From Magnolia sinica (Eukaryota > Streptophyta > Magnoliopsida > Magnoliales > Magnoliaceae): DNA of 64,000 nucleotides. The translations under genes were made by a program, and so were the position numbers. Positions 32,912-45,498 of the stretch are shown here, piece by piece. The notes under the pieces are model-generated. The model saw only the letters and a list, made by a program, of their open reading frames with translations. It ran no database searches and was not told the DNA's origin. The DNA lies in contig NC_080591.1 of assembly GCF_029962835.1 (NCBI RefSeq), positions 45,019,501 through 45,083,500 of the forward strand, written 5' to 3'. Position 1 is the first letter of the stretch; each line of letters begins with the position of its first letter.

Positions 32912-34349
32912 TGTGATTAATCAGAACTTTGATGAACTTTGGTTCTAACATAAAGTCAAAAATTTTCTCGGCCCGAGTAATATCAAAGGTGTATACTTTT
33001 TTAGTCTTCTAGACTATTGGGGTGGCTAACTTTGCCTTAACTAATGCTGAGCAGACTAGTGGTTTCTTAGTCACTACTTCAGCGATTGCAATTTCATAAT
33101 TAGGATCATTGTAATACGTTCCAATTGACGAATTTGCTTGCCTAGCCACTTCTTGAAGTAATTCTTCATATTGAGAGACCTTCTAGGTGAGGTCACATAA
33201 ATTTGCAAACTCCATGCTTATGAACTTTTTACGGAGTTTGTATTCCAAGCCGTCTTGTGCAAGTTGCACAAATTTGGCTTCGGTCATGAGCACCTTACAA
33301 CGGCTCTTTGTTCGCTTTAATCACATGAGGTAGCTTTCACAGGATTTGCCGGGTAATTGCCAGAATCGTGCGAGATCAACCATGATTATGTCCCTATTCT
33401 TGGAAAAGAATTGAGCATGAAACCTTTCTTCCAATTATTGTCAGTTATGTATTGAATCTAGCAACAAATTGGAATACCATGTGAAGGCCGCGGTGGTTAG
33501 AGAGTGACCGAATAACTGCAATTTATAATAATCATTATTTGCTAATTCTGCACATTCATGGTGAATTGGCTAACATGTTCAATAGTTAATTGACCGTGCT
33601 CTCTTAAGAATAGGGCGAAATTCGGTCGGTAATTTCTCGGTAATAGGTGTTGCTAATCCACCCATTTTGGGTATGGTTTATGATATGTAGGAATAGTATT
33701 GCAACCCAACACCTGGCTTACAACCTCATGTATGAGTTGCATTATATGGTCACAATCGATTCGTGGTGGTTCCATGGCTGGCAGATGATCCAGACCAACT
33801 CTATTAAAATTCTCTTAAAACCTAGGACCTTGTGAAGGGTAAAATCCCATTGCCGGTCCTTGATTTCTATTATCATAATTCCTAGCTTCTTGCTCTGGTC
33901 GTTTGACCTCTATATGAGGTGGGAAAGGGATAACATTACCGACCAAACAACCATTATTTTGCTACGTAGGTTGTGTTCGTTCTGTCACAACGGCTAATAA
34001 TGGTTGCATGGCCTTAGTCTGATTAGACATATAATGGTTGGTGCATTCAACCTATTGACGGAGCTATTCTACTTGAATTCTCGCAGTCTCCTGTACCATA
34101 TGAATGCTTGTATGGACATCCCTTAGTACCATTGATACCTCGTACAGAAGAATAGGGTGAGCCGTCGACGACCTTGCTTGGTTTCCGGTCAGGTTGACAT
34201 TTAAAATAATTTCACTTGGAGGTGCCTAAACCTACATGTCATCCCCTAGGGGCGGTGCGGTTAGCGTTACGGGCTCGTTCCCAACAATTCTACCACTCCT
34301 TCGTTGCATTATAGCAACAACTAAATCAGTAGTTTATAATAGAGTCTCA
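32912..34349 (-). pseudogene. gag: Gypsy-3 gag remnant
   Basis: Minus-strand pieces read ELANNDYYKLQLFGHSLTTAAFTWY, then LEERFHAQFFSKNRDIIMVDLA, then EYKLRKKFISMEFANLCDLT and GTYYNDPNYEIAIAEVV, in the order of a gypsy gag protein. Stops and frameshifts occur throughout. The 3' side is cut at Gypsy-4 (32911). The 5' side runs to the Gypsy-2 insertion at 34354, beyond which the leader and LTR resume at 53826. Confidence 0.7.
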
Positions 34350-34354
34350 CCAGG

Positions 34355-35962
34355 TGTCACGCCCCAAAATCCAGCACCTGGGTATATCCGACCCCGATTT
34401 CGTACCCGAAGGCATGACTTATGTTTTGTATGTTTACATTTCATAATCTACACATATATTGACAAAATGATCTCATTCATAAAATATAACAATCCAAAAA
34501 TTGAATAATCAAACATTAATTTAAAGAAGAATAAAATGTCCATGTTCCGACTATTCAATATCATCATCAAACACATGTCATCGTCATGTTATCCTACTAT
34601 ACTTAATGTTCATTACACTTATTTAGAAAATGGTAAAGAAATAAAAATAAATAAAAGAAAATCTCTTTAAGCTCCTCCATGAGATTCCGATCCTGAAATT
34701 TTAAAATTCCAACAGGGTAAGCTGCGAAGCCTAGTGAGTAATCTCAACACAGGTTTCAAAATAACCTCATATAACATGAATAAAAATGTATTAAAAGATA
34801 CAATACCTATTTAGGTAAAACAACAAATGAGGAGATTTAATAAATAAAATTTTTCAATGTAAATTCAAAGAAAAATGAATGAACGAAATCAACATATGCT
34901 ATACTCCATAATAACATGTGTGGTTTATTCTTTTTAACACTAGGGCCAGATTACACCGGTTGGCCAACACCCGTGCCAATACAATACCTAGCCTGGTAAT
35001 GAGAATCTCTCATATGACATGCTTACCCATCCAAAGGGCACTTGGTGAGGGACTCATTTGTATGTTCGCTGGTCAGACTACTACCCTATCGAACCTGACA
35101 GTGGGAACCTTTTGTAATCCTGACATGCTCACCCAGTCAAAGGGTACGATAGAGGTTCCAAAAGGTACCAGTTGGGTTTCTGGGACTTTCAACCCAAAGG
35201 TCTTGATTGCCCCACCTATTTACGCTTTAGGGATTTTCAACCCAGAGGACTTGATCGCCCCACCTATTTTTTGGTGTTTCAAAAACTATTCTGGTCGTGT
35301 ATGATTTAAATATTACATGAAACAAATGTTTCTAAAAATATATAATGATTGTTATTCTTTAGTTGAATCCATGATATATGTTGTCAATAATTTATCAAAC
35401 TTAAAAAAAGTTTCCGGTGAATGTAAATTGTTCGTACATGATTTAATTTCTACAAAATAAATAAATAAATAAAAATGAATAAGCATGCAATGTAATCAAT
35501 TAGATCTTAGAATTTGTAAAAAATTTATATATAAACTCAAGATTCCTACAAATATATATATTTTAAAAAATCTAAATAAATAAAAAATGAATTTTCAAGG
35601 TATGATTAACAATAAGGTGATATAAAAGCCGAATTGAGGCATATTAAAATAGTGAAAACTGAAGTAAAAATAAAAATAAAATTTAAATACATTTTAGGAA
35701 GCATACTAAGCAATTACATCAAATTAAAAGAACATTTAAGATGGCAACAAAAATAATTATTATAAGTGTAAATGAATAAACAAATAAATAATTAATTAAT
35801 TAACATTTTTATAATATCAAGTGAGAGAAACTCACTTTTTCTTGAAAAAGTATTTTCTTTTCTTTTCTTCCTCTCTTCCTTTTTCTCCCTCCTTTTCTTC
35901 CTTCCTTTTTCTCTCTTATTTCTCTCCCTTTTTCCAACATAAATAACCAACAACTCTACTTT

Positions 35963-36011
<49 letters not shown>

Positions 36012-36699
36012 ATCTCTCCTCACTCTTCTCATGTCATAGCATACCCGACCTTCTGTTGCTTCCTTATTTATAAGGAACACAATAGCATGTGTGATGTTTT
36101 AATGTTAGTAAGTTTTCTTTTAAATTTCAGTTTTTCTTTGTAAAGCTTTGTGTGTCACGTTTTTTTTCTTTGTTTTGATTTACACCATGTGCACTAATCT
36201 AGTGTAAGGTTGTGCACACATGTTCCATGCATTGCACACATGCCACGTGTGTGGTGCATGCATGCGAGGTGTGGTCATGGTAGGTGTGCATAGTGTATGG
36301 TTGGTGATGCATTCAATGGTACATAAATAGTTGATGTAGATGGATGGATGGATCAACGTATAATAGATGGACGGATGGATATATGGATAGATGGATGGAT
36401 AAATGTACGGTTGGATGAGTTCATGTGTGATCGAGGAATGGACTTCGTGTGTACCTGTGGATTAGTGGTGAGATAGACGGTCAGTTTAGATGGATGGACA
36501 AGTATTCTGATGATTTCAGCATATGGATGGATAAATGTATTGTTGGATTTATTAGTTAATGAACAGTTGGATTGGATATGTCCAAATCAATGGTTGAGAT
36601 TGAACTAGTTGATCTTGTAGATCGATGGTCATATTAGACTAATTGGGTATGTCGATCAATGGTTAAAATTTGACGGTCAAGAATTATTTGGTTATTACA
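34355..36699 (-). repeat. Gypsy-2 3' LTR
   Basis: TGTCACGCCCC...GGTTATTACA on the plus strand. It holds a (CT)n run (35966-36005) and GGAT-rich repeats near 36340-36410, both also present in the partner LTR. A TTATAAATA box lies on the minus strand near 36065-36073. Confidence 0.9.
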
Positions 36700-36720
36700 T
36701 TCTACCCTCCTTAAAAGAAA
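36700..36720 (-). promoter_or_regulatory. Gypsy-2 polypurine tract
   Basis: The minus strand reads AAGGAGGGTAGAA directly before the 3' LTR. Confidence 0.65.
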
Positions 36721-36744
36721 TTTTGTCCTTGAAATTTACATACC

Positions 36745-36900
36745 TATAATGAGAACAGGTGAGGGTATTTCTCTTGGATCTCGGCCTCTTGTTCCCAAGA
36801 AGCCTCTTCCTCGGTATGGTGACTCCACTGAACCTTGACTAATGGTATAACTCTGGATTGAAGCACTAGGTCTTTCCAGTCAAGAATACGTACTGGTTGT
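36745..36900 (-). pseudogene. pol: Gypsy-2 integrase C-terminus / chromodomain
   Basis: The minus strand reads PVRILDWKDLVL, IPLVKVQWSHHTEEEASWE and EIQEKYPHLF, the pattern of the chromodomain that guides chromoviruses to marked chromatin. The frame is short and is separated from the zinc-finger part by a deletion. Confidence 0.7.
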
Positions 36901-37029
36901 TCGATATATGAAGCATCTTCCTAGATCTCTAATGGTTGCTAGTCTATAACATGAGAAACGTCCTACTCATATTTCATTAACATCAACACATGGAAAACAT
37001 CATGAATACCATGGATATGTGCTCCCACT

Positions 37030-37785
37030 TCCACTCGGCAATTGGCAGTGGCTGTAACATCCCTGACGACTTCCGATGCTCTGCTTTCACCTATTGAAAC
37101 GTGAGACATTTGGCCATAAAATCAGTGATCTCGCTCTTCATATTATTCCACCAATATTGCCTACACTTATTGTGATACATCTTCGTACCTCTAGGGTGGA
37201 TTGTGAACTTAGTGTGGTTTGCCTCATCCATAATTTCCTTATTTAATTTAATCACATTTGGTATTCATAATCTTCCTTGGAACCTTAATCCACCATCGGT
37301 ACCAACTTTCCATTCCGACTTACCACCTTTTTCAACTTCTATTACCTTGGCCTGCAACCATGAATCTTGTTGTTGAGCTTCTATAACCTTACTAATTAAG
37401 GAAGGTTGAACTACTAGATTAAAGAGACGAGCTATAGACGTTTGTGGATTTAATTGGACATCAAAATCCTTCACTGTATCTAACATCTTCCATCACTGGA
37501 TCATGAGGTGAGCGATAACTCCTGCGGCTTACAACTTAAAGCATCTGCTACTATATTTGCTTTACCTAGATGATATTGGAGGGTGAAGTCATAGTCTTTC
37601 AAGAATTCCATCCACCGACGTTGCCTTATATTCAATTCTTTCTATGAGAAAAGATACAAACTCTTATGGTCTGAAAATAGCTCGAACTTCTCTCCATATA
37701 GATAATGCCTCCATACTTCGAGAGCAAAAACCACAGCTGCCAACTCCAAATCATGAGTAGGGTAATTCTGCTCATGCACTTTTAG
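37030..37785 (-). pseudogene. pol: Gypsy-2 RNase H and integrase zinc finger
   Basis: Pieces include [21 protein letters not shown] and LFSDHKSL of RNase H (37540-37780). The linker frame at 37265-37486 follows, then an H..H...C-like integrase N-terminus (HTKFTIHPRGTKMYH near 37180-37230). The catalytic core that should follow is absent: within about 100 bp the sequence passes to the chromodomain region. Confidence 0.7.
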
Positions 37786-38800
37786 CTACCTAGAGGCATA
37801 AGCTACAACCTTACCTTGCTGCATAAGGACATAACCTAAACCTCTATGCGAAGTGTCACTGAAGATTACAAACTTTTCACCACTCGAAGGAATGGTGAGG
37901 AGATGCACTGTTGTCAACCTGATCTTTAACTCTAAAAATGCTTGATCACAAGTATCATCCCAAATGAACTTTACACCCTTCCTGGTTGATCGAGTTAATG
38001 GTGCCACAATTCGAGAGAAGTTTTCAATAAACCTTCGATAATATCCCGCCAAACCAAGAAAACTACGTATTTCGGTCACACTAGTGGGTTGTTCCCACTT
38101 CAATACTGCTTCTACCTTTGATGGGTCTACTGACACACCCTTCTTCGAAACTACATGACCCAAAAATTTCACTTCCTCCCAAAATTCACACATTTCAAAT
38201 TTAGCATATAATCGGTGCTCGTGCAAGGTTTAAAGAGTAACTCTAAGATGTTTCTCATGTTCTTCTTGGGTTTTAGAATATATAAGAATATCATCTATGA
38301 ATACCATGACAAACTGATCTAGGTGTGGCTTAAAAACTCTGTTCATCAGGTCCATAAATACTACTGGTGAATTTGTTAGCCCAAACGGCATCACGAGAAA
38401 CTCGTAGTGGCCATAATGAGTCCTAAAGGCCGTCTTTGGTATGTCCACTTCTTTAATTCTAAGCTGGTGGTATCCTAACCCTAAATCTATTTTGGAGAAA
38501 AACTTGGCTTCTTTCAACTGGTCAAAAAGGTCATTTATCCTAGGCAGTGGATATTTGTTTTTAATGGTGACCTTGTTCAGCTGGCGATTATCAATACATA
38601 ATCTCATCGAGTCATCCTTCTTCTTCACAAATAAGACTGGCGCACCCCATGGTGACGTACTCGGCCGAATGAAACCCTGCTCCAATAACTTTTGAATCTT
38701 CTCCTTCAGTTCTGTCAGCTCTACTGGTGCTATAAGGTACGACACCATGGAGATCGGTGAGACCCCGGGCATAAGATCTATACCAAAATCGATCTCTTCT
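37786..38800 (-). pseudogene. pol: Gypsy-2 reverse transcriptase
   Basis: The frame 38230-38772 holds RT fingers and palm ([35 protein letters not shown], and the catalytic FIDDIL). The frame 37786-38226 continues with thumb and connection ([23 protein letters not shown]) and the RNase H start ([13 protein letters not shown]). An in-frame stop lies near 38228. The RT active-site residues themselves are kept. Confidence 0.85.
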
Positions 38801-39340
38801 TAGAAGCAACCCCGGTATGTCTTGAAATACGTTGAAAAACTCACATACGACTGGAATTTGATCGATACCCACTTCGTGTGGTTTGTCCTCCAAAAGTGCT
38901 AAGAAATCGCATAACAGTCCGTCCTTTTGCTTTCTAAGAAACTGTAGTCTTAGTCGTCCAGGAATAGAGAAAGTCGTTGTCTTCTCAAAACAATCCAACT
39001 TTGCATGGAACAAAGCCAACCAATCCATTCCCATAATAACATTGAACTCTTGCATCTCTAACACGATAAGGTTAGTTAACAAAACAAAATCTTCAACCAT
39101 GACAGGGCAAGATCTACATATCTGATTTAGCACTATGGAGCTTCTTATTGGTGAAGCAATTACTAAATTTTTATCTTGGAGTTCAGTAGATAGACCTAAT
39201 GTATGCATGAAAAGAGTCGAAATAAAAGAATGCGTAGCTCCTGAATCAAATAAAACTTGAGCGGGCGATGAATAGATAATTATGGTACCGTCCACCACTG
39301 CTCCATTACCATTTGCGTTTAATGCTACTATGGCAAACAC
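38612..39340 (-). pseudogene. pro: Gypsy-2 aspartic protease
   Basis: The frame contains VLFDSGATHSFIS, the protease active site (DSGA), and GMDWLALFHAKLDC of the following domain. The tail of this frame overlaps RT in a different phase, which shows a frameshift near 38790. The protease would cleave the gag-pol precursor. Confidence 0.8.
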
Positions 39341-39973
39341 ATGACCCTGGGCCGGTTGTCGAGAAGCCTGACCTTCCTACCTCGGCTGGTGGTGTTGTTG
39401 TTGTGGGCGTTGTTGCTGCTGAGGGGGTCTTTATTGTGGATGTCTCTGATACTGTTCCGGTGCTTGATGATATGGAGGTCTCTAGTATTGTGGCTGAGGT
39501 CTCGAGTGTATCTGCGGGGGTGCTTGATAATGTGGTTGCCGAGGTGGTTGTTTACAAAAACGAGCATAGTGACCCTCCATTCCGCAATTATAACATTTAC
39601 CCGTAAATCAGTTCGTTGGCTGAGCAGGAGTTGAGGTGCTTGTTACGGTCATCTTCAGCTTCTTGGAAGCATCGCCCTGTGCTTGAGATGTATTCAATGC
39701 AGCCCTAGCATTGCTCTTTGCTTCTCTCTTCTGGTTACGACTTTTCTAAAATTCTTCATTGTCTTGCTTTATCATTAGAGCCCGTTTACCACATTGGCAT
39801 ACAATCTAAGCTTAAGTGGAGTCAGCTTGTTACGAATTGACCCTCTCAGACCTTGCTCAAACTTCTTAGCTTTGCGAGCTTCATCCTAAATCATATATGG
39901 GGCAAATGGGATAATTCAATAAATTTAGACTCATATTGGCCTAGAGTCATCTCCCCTTGTTCTAAGCTCATGA
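39341..39973 (-). pseudogene. gag: Gypsy-2 gag, C-terminal part with zinc knuckle
   Basis: CYNCGMEGHYARFC (CX2CX4HX4C) lies near 39560-39605, with a Gln/Pro-rich tail reaching the protease. Upstream pieces run to the Copia-1 insertion at 39978, where the protein context reads LEQGEM on this side. Confidence 0.75.
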
Positions 39974-39978
39974 ATTCC

Positions 39979-41936
39979 TGAAACTGCCAAGCTATACGAC
40001 CTTTGGGGGGGGGGGGGGGGGGTGAATAGGACGATGCCAAATTATAATTATAACAACGAAATAAAATAGATAGATATCCAAATAAAATAAATCAATTCAC
40101 AATGCTGAAATAAAATCAACTTCTATAAATAAGTATTGAGAGGTTGATACGAATTCAGTTCTTAGGACAACCTTACACCATAAAAACCAAGGGTTTATGG
40201 CAGGACAACCTTATTTCTAGAACGTCCTTTGTATCAAAAACTCAATGTGAAGAGAAATAAATAAATAGTATGGAATTGAAATAAATTGCAGGAATTTTAA
40301 ATCTAAATTATTACAACATTCCACACACTTGCTTGAAATGTAAATTTTACAACATTCACATGCACACATACATCCCACAAACTTGAATGATAAAAGATAA
40401 GAATTTAAGCAAACATTCAAACTACAAGACAAAGAATTATACTGGTTCGCCTGTGTGTACACCAACTGTTTAACAACAGCCACACAGAATGCTACTCCAC
40501 TCCTAATATCCTCACACAGGGGATATTAGCGTTCACTAACAAAATAGGTTTCACAGGTTCACCTAAAACCTTCACAATTGTGTCTTTTTAATTTGGGCTT
40601 ACACAATCCAAAAACCCACACTTTCTGAGTTTTCTGGCTCTCCTTAGATAACCACACAATGTCTGGCCAATCTCAAATAAAAACCAAAAGAATAGAAATT
40701 TTACATAAACGTAAAATACCTAGATTTCTCCTTTTTGTAGTAGCCCGGTAGAACCAATCGGAGTAGATGTTCGAATCAACGTTCAATGTCCAATACTCAC
40801 TTAACAATGGTTCTAAGTTCTAATTGATTTTAAATTAAATCAAATGGGTGTTGCTCTATTTGATTTTGATTCCAAGAAGAAGGAATACAACAATTCCTCT
40901 TTTCAAATAAGATTGGAATATAGGAATAAAATCAAATAAGAAAAGCTAACAAAAAGAATATTAAATATGCACAGCGTAGCTTAAAATGAACAAACTTATC
41001 TCAGAGTGGAGGCTTGAATTTTCTTGAAATTAATCGATGAAAAACTCTGAAATTCATGTTCAATTTATAGATGAAAAGATCACGTCTACGACTGGTCATA
41101 GGAACCCTTCAACTGGTCATAGAACCAACGGCATTTTGAAATTTTTGAGCGAGATCTAAAAAACCGTTCTACGACTGGTCTTAGGGAGTCTACGATTGGT
41201 TATGGACCACCTACGACCGGTCGTAGCTGACCCAGGACCGGTCATAGACAACCAAGTTTGGTTGCTAGAGTTTGAGTCGTAGTTCTAGGACTGGTCGAAG
41301 GTCGAGTCGTGACCTCCCTATGACCGGTCGAACAATCTCCAGGACTGGTCGTAGAGTAACTAAAAAATTCTGAAAATCTTCAACAACTTAGGACTGGTCG
41401 TGGAATTTCTTGGACTGGTCGAACCAGTGCTAGGACTAGTCGAACAAAGTCCAGGACTAGTCTTAGAAAGTCCAATTCATATAAATAGATTCATTTTGAA
41501 TTATGTATACAAAATGACCTACCCTAAAGTCAATCTAAGGTCTATCATACTTGGGACATGAAGTATGAACATTGAACTTCATCCTTTCAGATGTAGGTTG
41601 ACCTTTGAACCTTATGAAGCTTGAGATCTCTATCTTGATGTAGCTTGATCTTGAGATCTTCGAAAGCTTGTACTTAAACTTCATCTTGAGTTGTACTTGA
41701 GTCTTGAAATGTACTTAAGTCTTGAAATGTACTTTTCTTATCGATGTAGCTCTGAACATTAATGCTTAAAGTACATGACTTTACATTTCTTGAAGCAGAG
41801 CACCGTACATATCTTGAACCATTGTGATGCAGTGTCTTGATCATATATATATCAACATATAAACACAAGACACAGATAAAGGTTTTGGCACAACAAAATT
41901 TGATAATCAAAGGAGTATGAGACCATAGCACTTACA
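39979..41936 (-). repeat. Copia-1 3' LTR
   Basis: TGAAACTG...CACTTACA on the plus strand. It includes a poly-G run near 40004-40022, a palindrome array (41086-41475) and a TATA-like CTATAAATT on the minus strand near 41062-41070. Confidence 0.9.
41086..41475 (-). repeat. Palindromic ~22-bp array in Copia-1 3' LTR
   Basis: About a dozen degenerate copies of a CTACGACTGGTCGTAG-like site, often spaced by 5-6 bp. One copy, CTACGACCGGTCGTAG (41211-41226), is a perfect 16-bp palindrome. The same array is in the 5' LTR. Confidence 0.8.
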
Positions 41937-41953
41937 ATCTCCCCCTTTGTCAA
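41937..41953 (-). promoter_or_regulatory. Copia-1 polypurine tract
   Basis: The minus strand reads GACAAAGGGGGAGAT directly before the 3' LTR. Confidence 0.7.
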
Positions 41954-42371
41954 ATTTGTGACAAAATACACTCATATAAAAATAAGAGAAGCACCACATA
42001 ATAAAGAATCATGCACTAGTTGTCATAAACTAGCAAGCACACAACATTCATCTATAATTACTCCCCCTAAGTAGCAGCACACATATGAAAAATATAATGA
42101 TTGCTACACATATTATAGTACTACTCATATTCATAAGCAATCAAACCAAAAGCTTCCAAAAGCCTTCTCCCCCTTTTTGTCACAAAATGACAAAGGAAGA
42201 AACAATGTAAAGGATTAAAAGATGGAGTAATAGATGGATTCAATTGACTATATATAAGCAAGTAAAACGTTCACAATCTATTTACCAGTTTAACTAAAAA
42301 GTCAGCAAACCAACTAAAGTGCATAATTCAACATAAGTATGAAAGTTAATACAAACCAAGGATTAAATCAC

Positions 42372-43507
42372 TCAATTAGATCTTAAAGATGGAGCAGGAA
42401 TGGTATGATCAAGTTTATGCATCCCCTTGTTCAAGCGCGTAAGATACTTGCGCATATATTTAAACTGAAGATCATGGGCAATATTCATATTCTCTACCTT
42501 CTCCTCTAGAGCACGAAGACGAGCATCAAACTCAGATGGCTCACAGTCAAGATCATTTCTAGAATTTGAATCAAGTTCATCAAAAATATCATCCATATTC
42601 ACATCATCAGAAGGAAGATCACCAGCTTCTTCATTCCCAGCTTCAGCTCCTCCACCACTAACATCCACTTGGCCACGAGCCAATTCCAATTTCATCTTGT
42701 TAATATTCGAATTGTTAAAAATAAGATGATGGATGGGAGCCTCTTTAACAGGCATAATGACTAGCATGTGATTAGCTAAAACAGTCATGAGATAGGGAAA
42801 AATAATATCACTATGACCTGGATGGAGACGAGACTGAATAATGGAATGACATATCAACGAAGGAAGGTAAATTTTAGCACCAGAAATGACAGAGTGCAAA
42901 ACATGGACCATAAAGGCAGTTAATTCTGTCTTATTACCAGAACGAGGATACAAATTAGAAATAAAAATCCTATGAAGTACCATGTATTTGGGTAACAAGT
43001 ACCTTGAGGGGAGAGCATTCCCTTTATGAGTCCATTGCACATTCAGGTTACATAAATCTCTGGTTAGCATACGCTTTTCAGATTTTGAGGGTTTTTTTTA
43101 GCTAAAGTATGAATAGGAATACCCTCCTCATTAATAGGTATATCCATTAACCTTGCAATCAGATAACGATCAACCTCAAATGGACCTTCTCTAGTATCAA
43201 TTTTAAAAGTTAAATTCTCAAAAGAGAATTCTGAGATACATGCAAACATGGCCTGTGCAATAGATTGGTATGCAGGCCCACCCTAATGTAAAATGTTATC
43301 TCATCCTACAGCTTGGAGGAGTGAAAAGATACCAAAAGGAGCAGTGTGTTCAATGGATACTGGTCTCTCAACAATGACACTACGTATATGCAAATCCCGC
43401 ACATCAGAGGGATCATCTTCGGGAGACCGAAGATGGCGCCGAGTGATTGGAGTTGATCTAGAGGACGATGGACCACAGGAAGTTTTCTTTTTCCCTCTAG
43501 CATCCAT
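42372..43507 (-). pseudogene. Copia-1 extra ORF downstream of pol (putative plant transposon protein type)
   Basis: The likely start is MDARGKKK at 43507. It reads on through FSFENLTFKIDTREGPFEVDRYLIARL (43150-43240) and, after a frameshift near 43070, NALPSRYLLPKYMVLHRIFISNLYP, then IICHS/LHPGHSDIIFPYL and an acidic segment with a final coiled coil (LRALEEKVENMN). The middle resembles the 'putative plant transposon protein' family (PF20167, from memory) found in the third ORF of SIRE-like copia elements. No transmembrane span or signal peptide is obvious, so an envelope role is not supported. In-frame stops occur near 43300. Its function is unknown. Confidence 0.55.
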
Positions 43508-43710
43508 TTCCAAGAATAAACACACGGAAATAAGAATATTCAATATATTTGAAATGGGGTTTTGATAGATCAGATTTTTCAAAAGGAAACCCCAAATTTG
43601 TAATGAAAGATCAAATAGATTACTCCAAGAGTGAAAATGGAGTACTATGAATAAGAATCTTTAAGAAAAATGCAAAAGAACCACTAACCTTGAAGAACAA
43701 TGAAGGTGGG

Positions 43711-43880
43711 TTCGACTGGTCGGGCCACGGCTCATTGGAGAGGAAAAAGGGAATGAGGAAGATGAGATTTTTTCCAAATTTTAAAAGACCCAACACGCTC
43801 CACGACAGGTCTTGAGATGTCCTCGACCGGTCGTACCACGACTGGTCGAGTACATCCTCGACTGGTCGTGTACCGACTAA
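43711..43880 (-). promoter_or_regulatory. Second cluster of the palindromic site, upstream of the extra ORF
   Basis: Five copies of the LTR palindrome type (TTCGACTGGTCGG at 43711, CACGACAGGTCTTGAG, CCTCGACCGGTCGTAC, CCACGACTGGTCGAG and CCTCGACTGGTCGTG between 43801 and 43872) lie 200-370 bp upstream of the ORF start at 43507. They stand outside both LTRs. I infer a regulatory role because the LTR array has the same placement before a TATA box. Confidence 0.45.
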
Positions 43881-44009
43881 AATATGCAATTTTCATAAAA
43901 ATTTAAAATTTAAACACATAAAATATCAAATATAAATACACTATGATACAAGTATGCAAGAATATTCAATTTAAATTGCACATACTAAGATCAAATTTCA
44001 ATTTACTAA

Positions 44010-44470
44010 ACCTGTTTTTGTTAAGCGGTTTAGTGAAAATGTCAGCAAGTTGAGTCTCGGTCGATATATATTCCAAAGATATTATCTTTTCTTCCACTAA
44101 TTCACGAATGTAATGATACCTAATGTCAATGTGCTTGGTACGTGAATGCTAGATTGGATTTTTAGAAATGTGTATAGCACTGGAATTATCATAATATAAG
44201 ACCATAGAATCTTGTGCTATTCCATAATCACTTAACATACGTTTCATCTAAACAAGCTGAGTACATGCATTTCCAGCTGCAATGTATTCAGCCTCAGTAG
44301 TTGAGAGTGATACAGAACTTTGTTTCTTGCTAAACCAAGAAACTAAACAATTTCCAATATAAAAACAACCACCACTGGTTGATTTCCTATCATGGATATT
44401 TCCAGCCCAATCAGCATCAGTGTACCGAGCCAACTGAACACTAGTATCATATGGATACCAAAGACCTAAT
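44010..44470 (-). pseudogene. pol: Copia-1 RNase H
   Basis: The frame 44248-44433 reads YTDADWAGNIHDRKSTSG and STTEAEYIAAGNA, the conserved D and E regions of copia RNase H. Downstream pieces give QLADIFTKPL near 44015-44040. A stop follows LV at 44248. Confidence 0.85.
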
Positions 44471-44526
44471 TAATTAACAGAACTTGCGACATATCGAATA
44501 ATACGCTTAACAGCAGTTAGATGTGA

Positions 44527-45489
44527 TTATTTAGGATTAGCCTGATATCTAATGCAAATACCAACACTGAAAGCAATATCAGGTATACTGGCAGTTAAAT
44601 AAAGCAAACTACCAATCATACTACGATGCAATTTAGGATTCACATCTTTACCTGTAGAGTCCTTTGAGAGTCTTAGAGTTGTACTCATAGGAATCTCAAA
44701 ATTCTTACCATTCTTAAATCCGAATCTCTTAATCAAGTTCAAGGCATACTTAGTTTGAGAAATAAAAATTCCATCAGGTTGTTGTTTTACTTGCAACCCT
44801 AGGAAATAGTTTAACTCCCTAACCATGCTCATTTCGAACTTAGATTTCATTAAATCTGCAAACTCAACAGTCATGTTAGTACATGTTGATCCCTAAATAA
44901 TATCATCCACATAGATCTGAACCAATAAGATATCATCGTTATGTTTCTTAACAAAGAGTGTCTTATCGACACTACCCATTTGAAAATTATGACTTAGTAA
45001 AAACTTAGTCAATTTCTCATACCATGCCTTGGGAGCTTGTTTTAGACCATAGGGAGCCTTTTGAAGATGGTATACATGATCAGTTAACTTAGGGTCTTCA
45101 AACCCTGTAGGTTGTTCAACATATACCTCTTCATGTAAATCGCCATTCAAAAAGGCACTCTTTACATCCATTTGATAAATCTTAAATTTTTTATAGCATG
45201 CAATGGATATAAAACGTCTAATTGATTCAAGGCGAGCAACTGGGGCAAAGGTTTCATCGTAATCGATGCCTTCAATTTGAGTGTACCCTTGTACAACCAG
45301 TCTTGCCTTGTTTCGAATTATATTTCCAAGTTCATCAGACTCATTTTTGAAAATCCATTTTATTCCGATAATATATTTATCTTTAGGTCTAGGAACAAGA
45401 TACCAGACATCATTTCGAACAAATTGATTAAGTTCTTTCTGCATAGCTACTATCCAGTTTTCGTCAGAAAGTGCTTCTTTTACGTTCAC
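44527..45489 (-). pseudogene. pol: Copia-1 reverse transcriptase
   Basis: The frame 44893-45489 reads [51 protein letters not shown] and ends at the catalytic IYVDDII, followed by a stop where related proteins have F-G. The frame 44527-44874 continues with MSMVRELNYFLGLQVKQ and LTASIPDIAFSVG. One in-frame stop divides it, so the RT is close to complete. Confidence 0.9.
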
Positions 45490-45498
45490 CAGTTCTAT

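Noticed and set aside
34918..35304. 128-codon frame, partly repeated at 51980-52237
   Set aside because: It is LTR sequence of Gypsy-2; the frame is not kept in the second LTR copy.
41086..41475. Regularly spaced repeats that could suggest a CRISPR array
   Set aside because: Spacers are only 5-6 bp, repeats are degenerate, both copies sit in retrotransposon LTRs, and the organism is a plant.
42372..43070. Possible envelope-like protein of Copia-1
   Set aside because: No signal peptide, transmembrane span or cleavage site is visible; a transposon-protein-like domain fits better.
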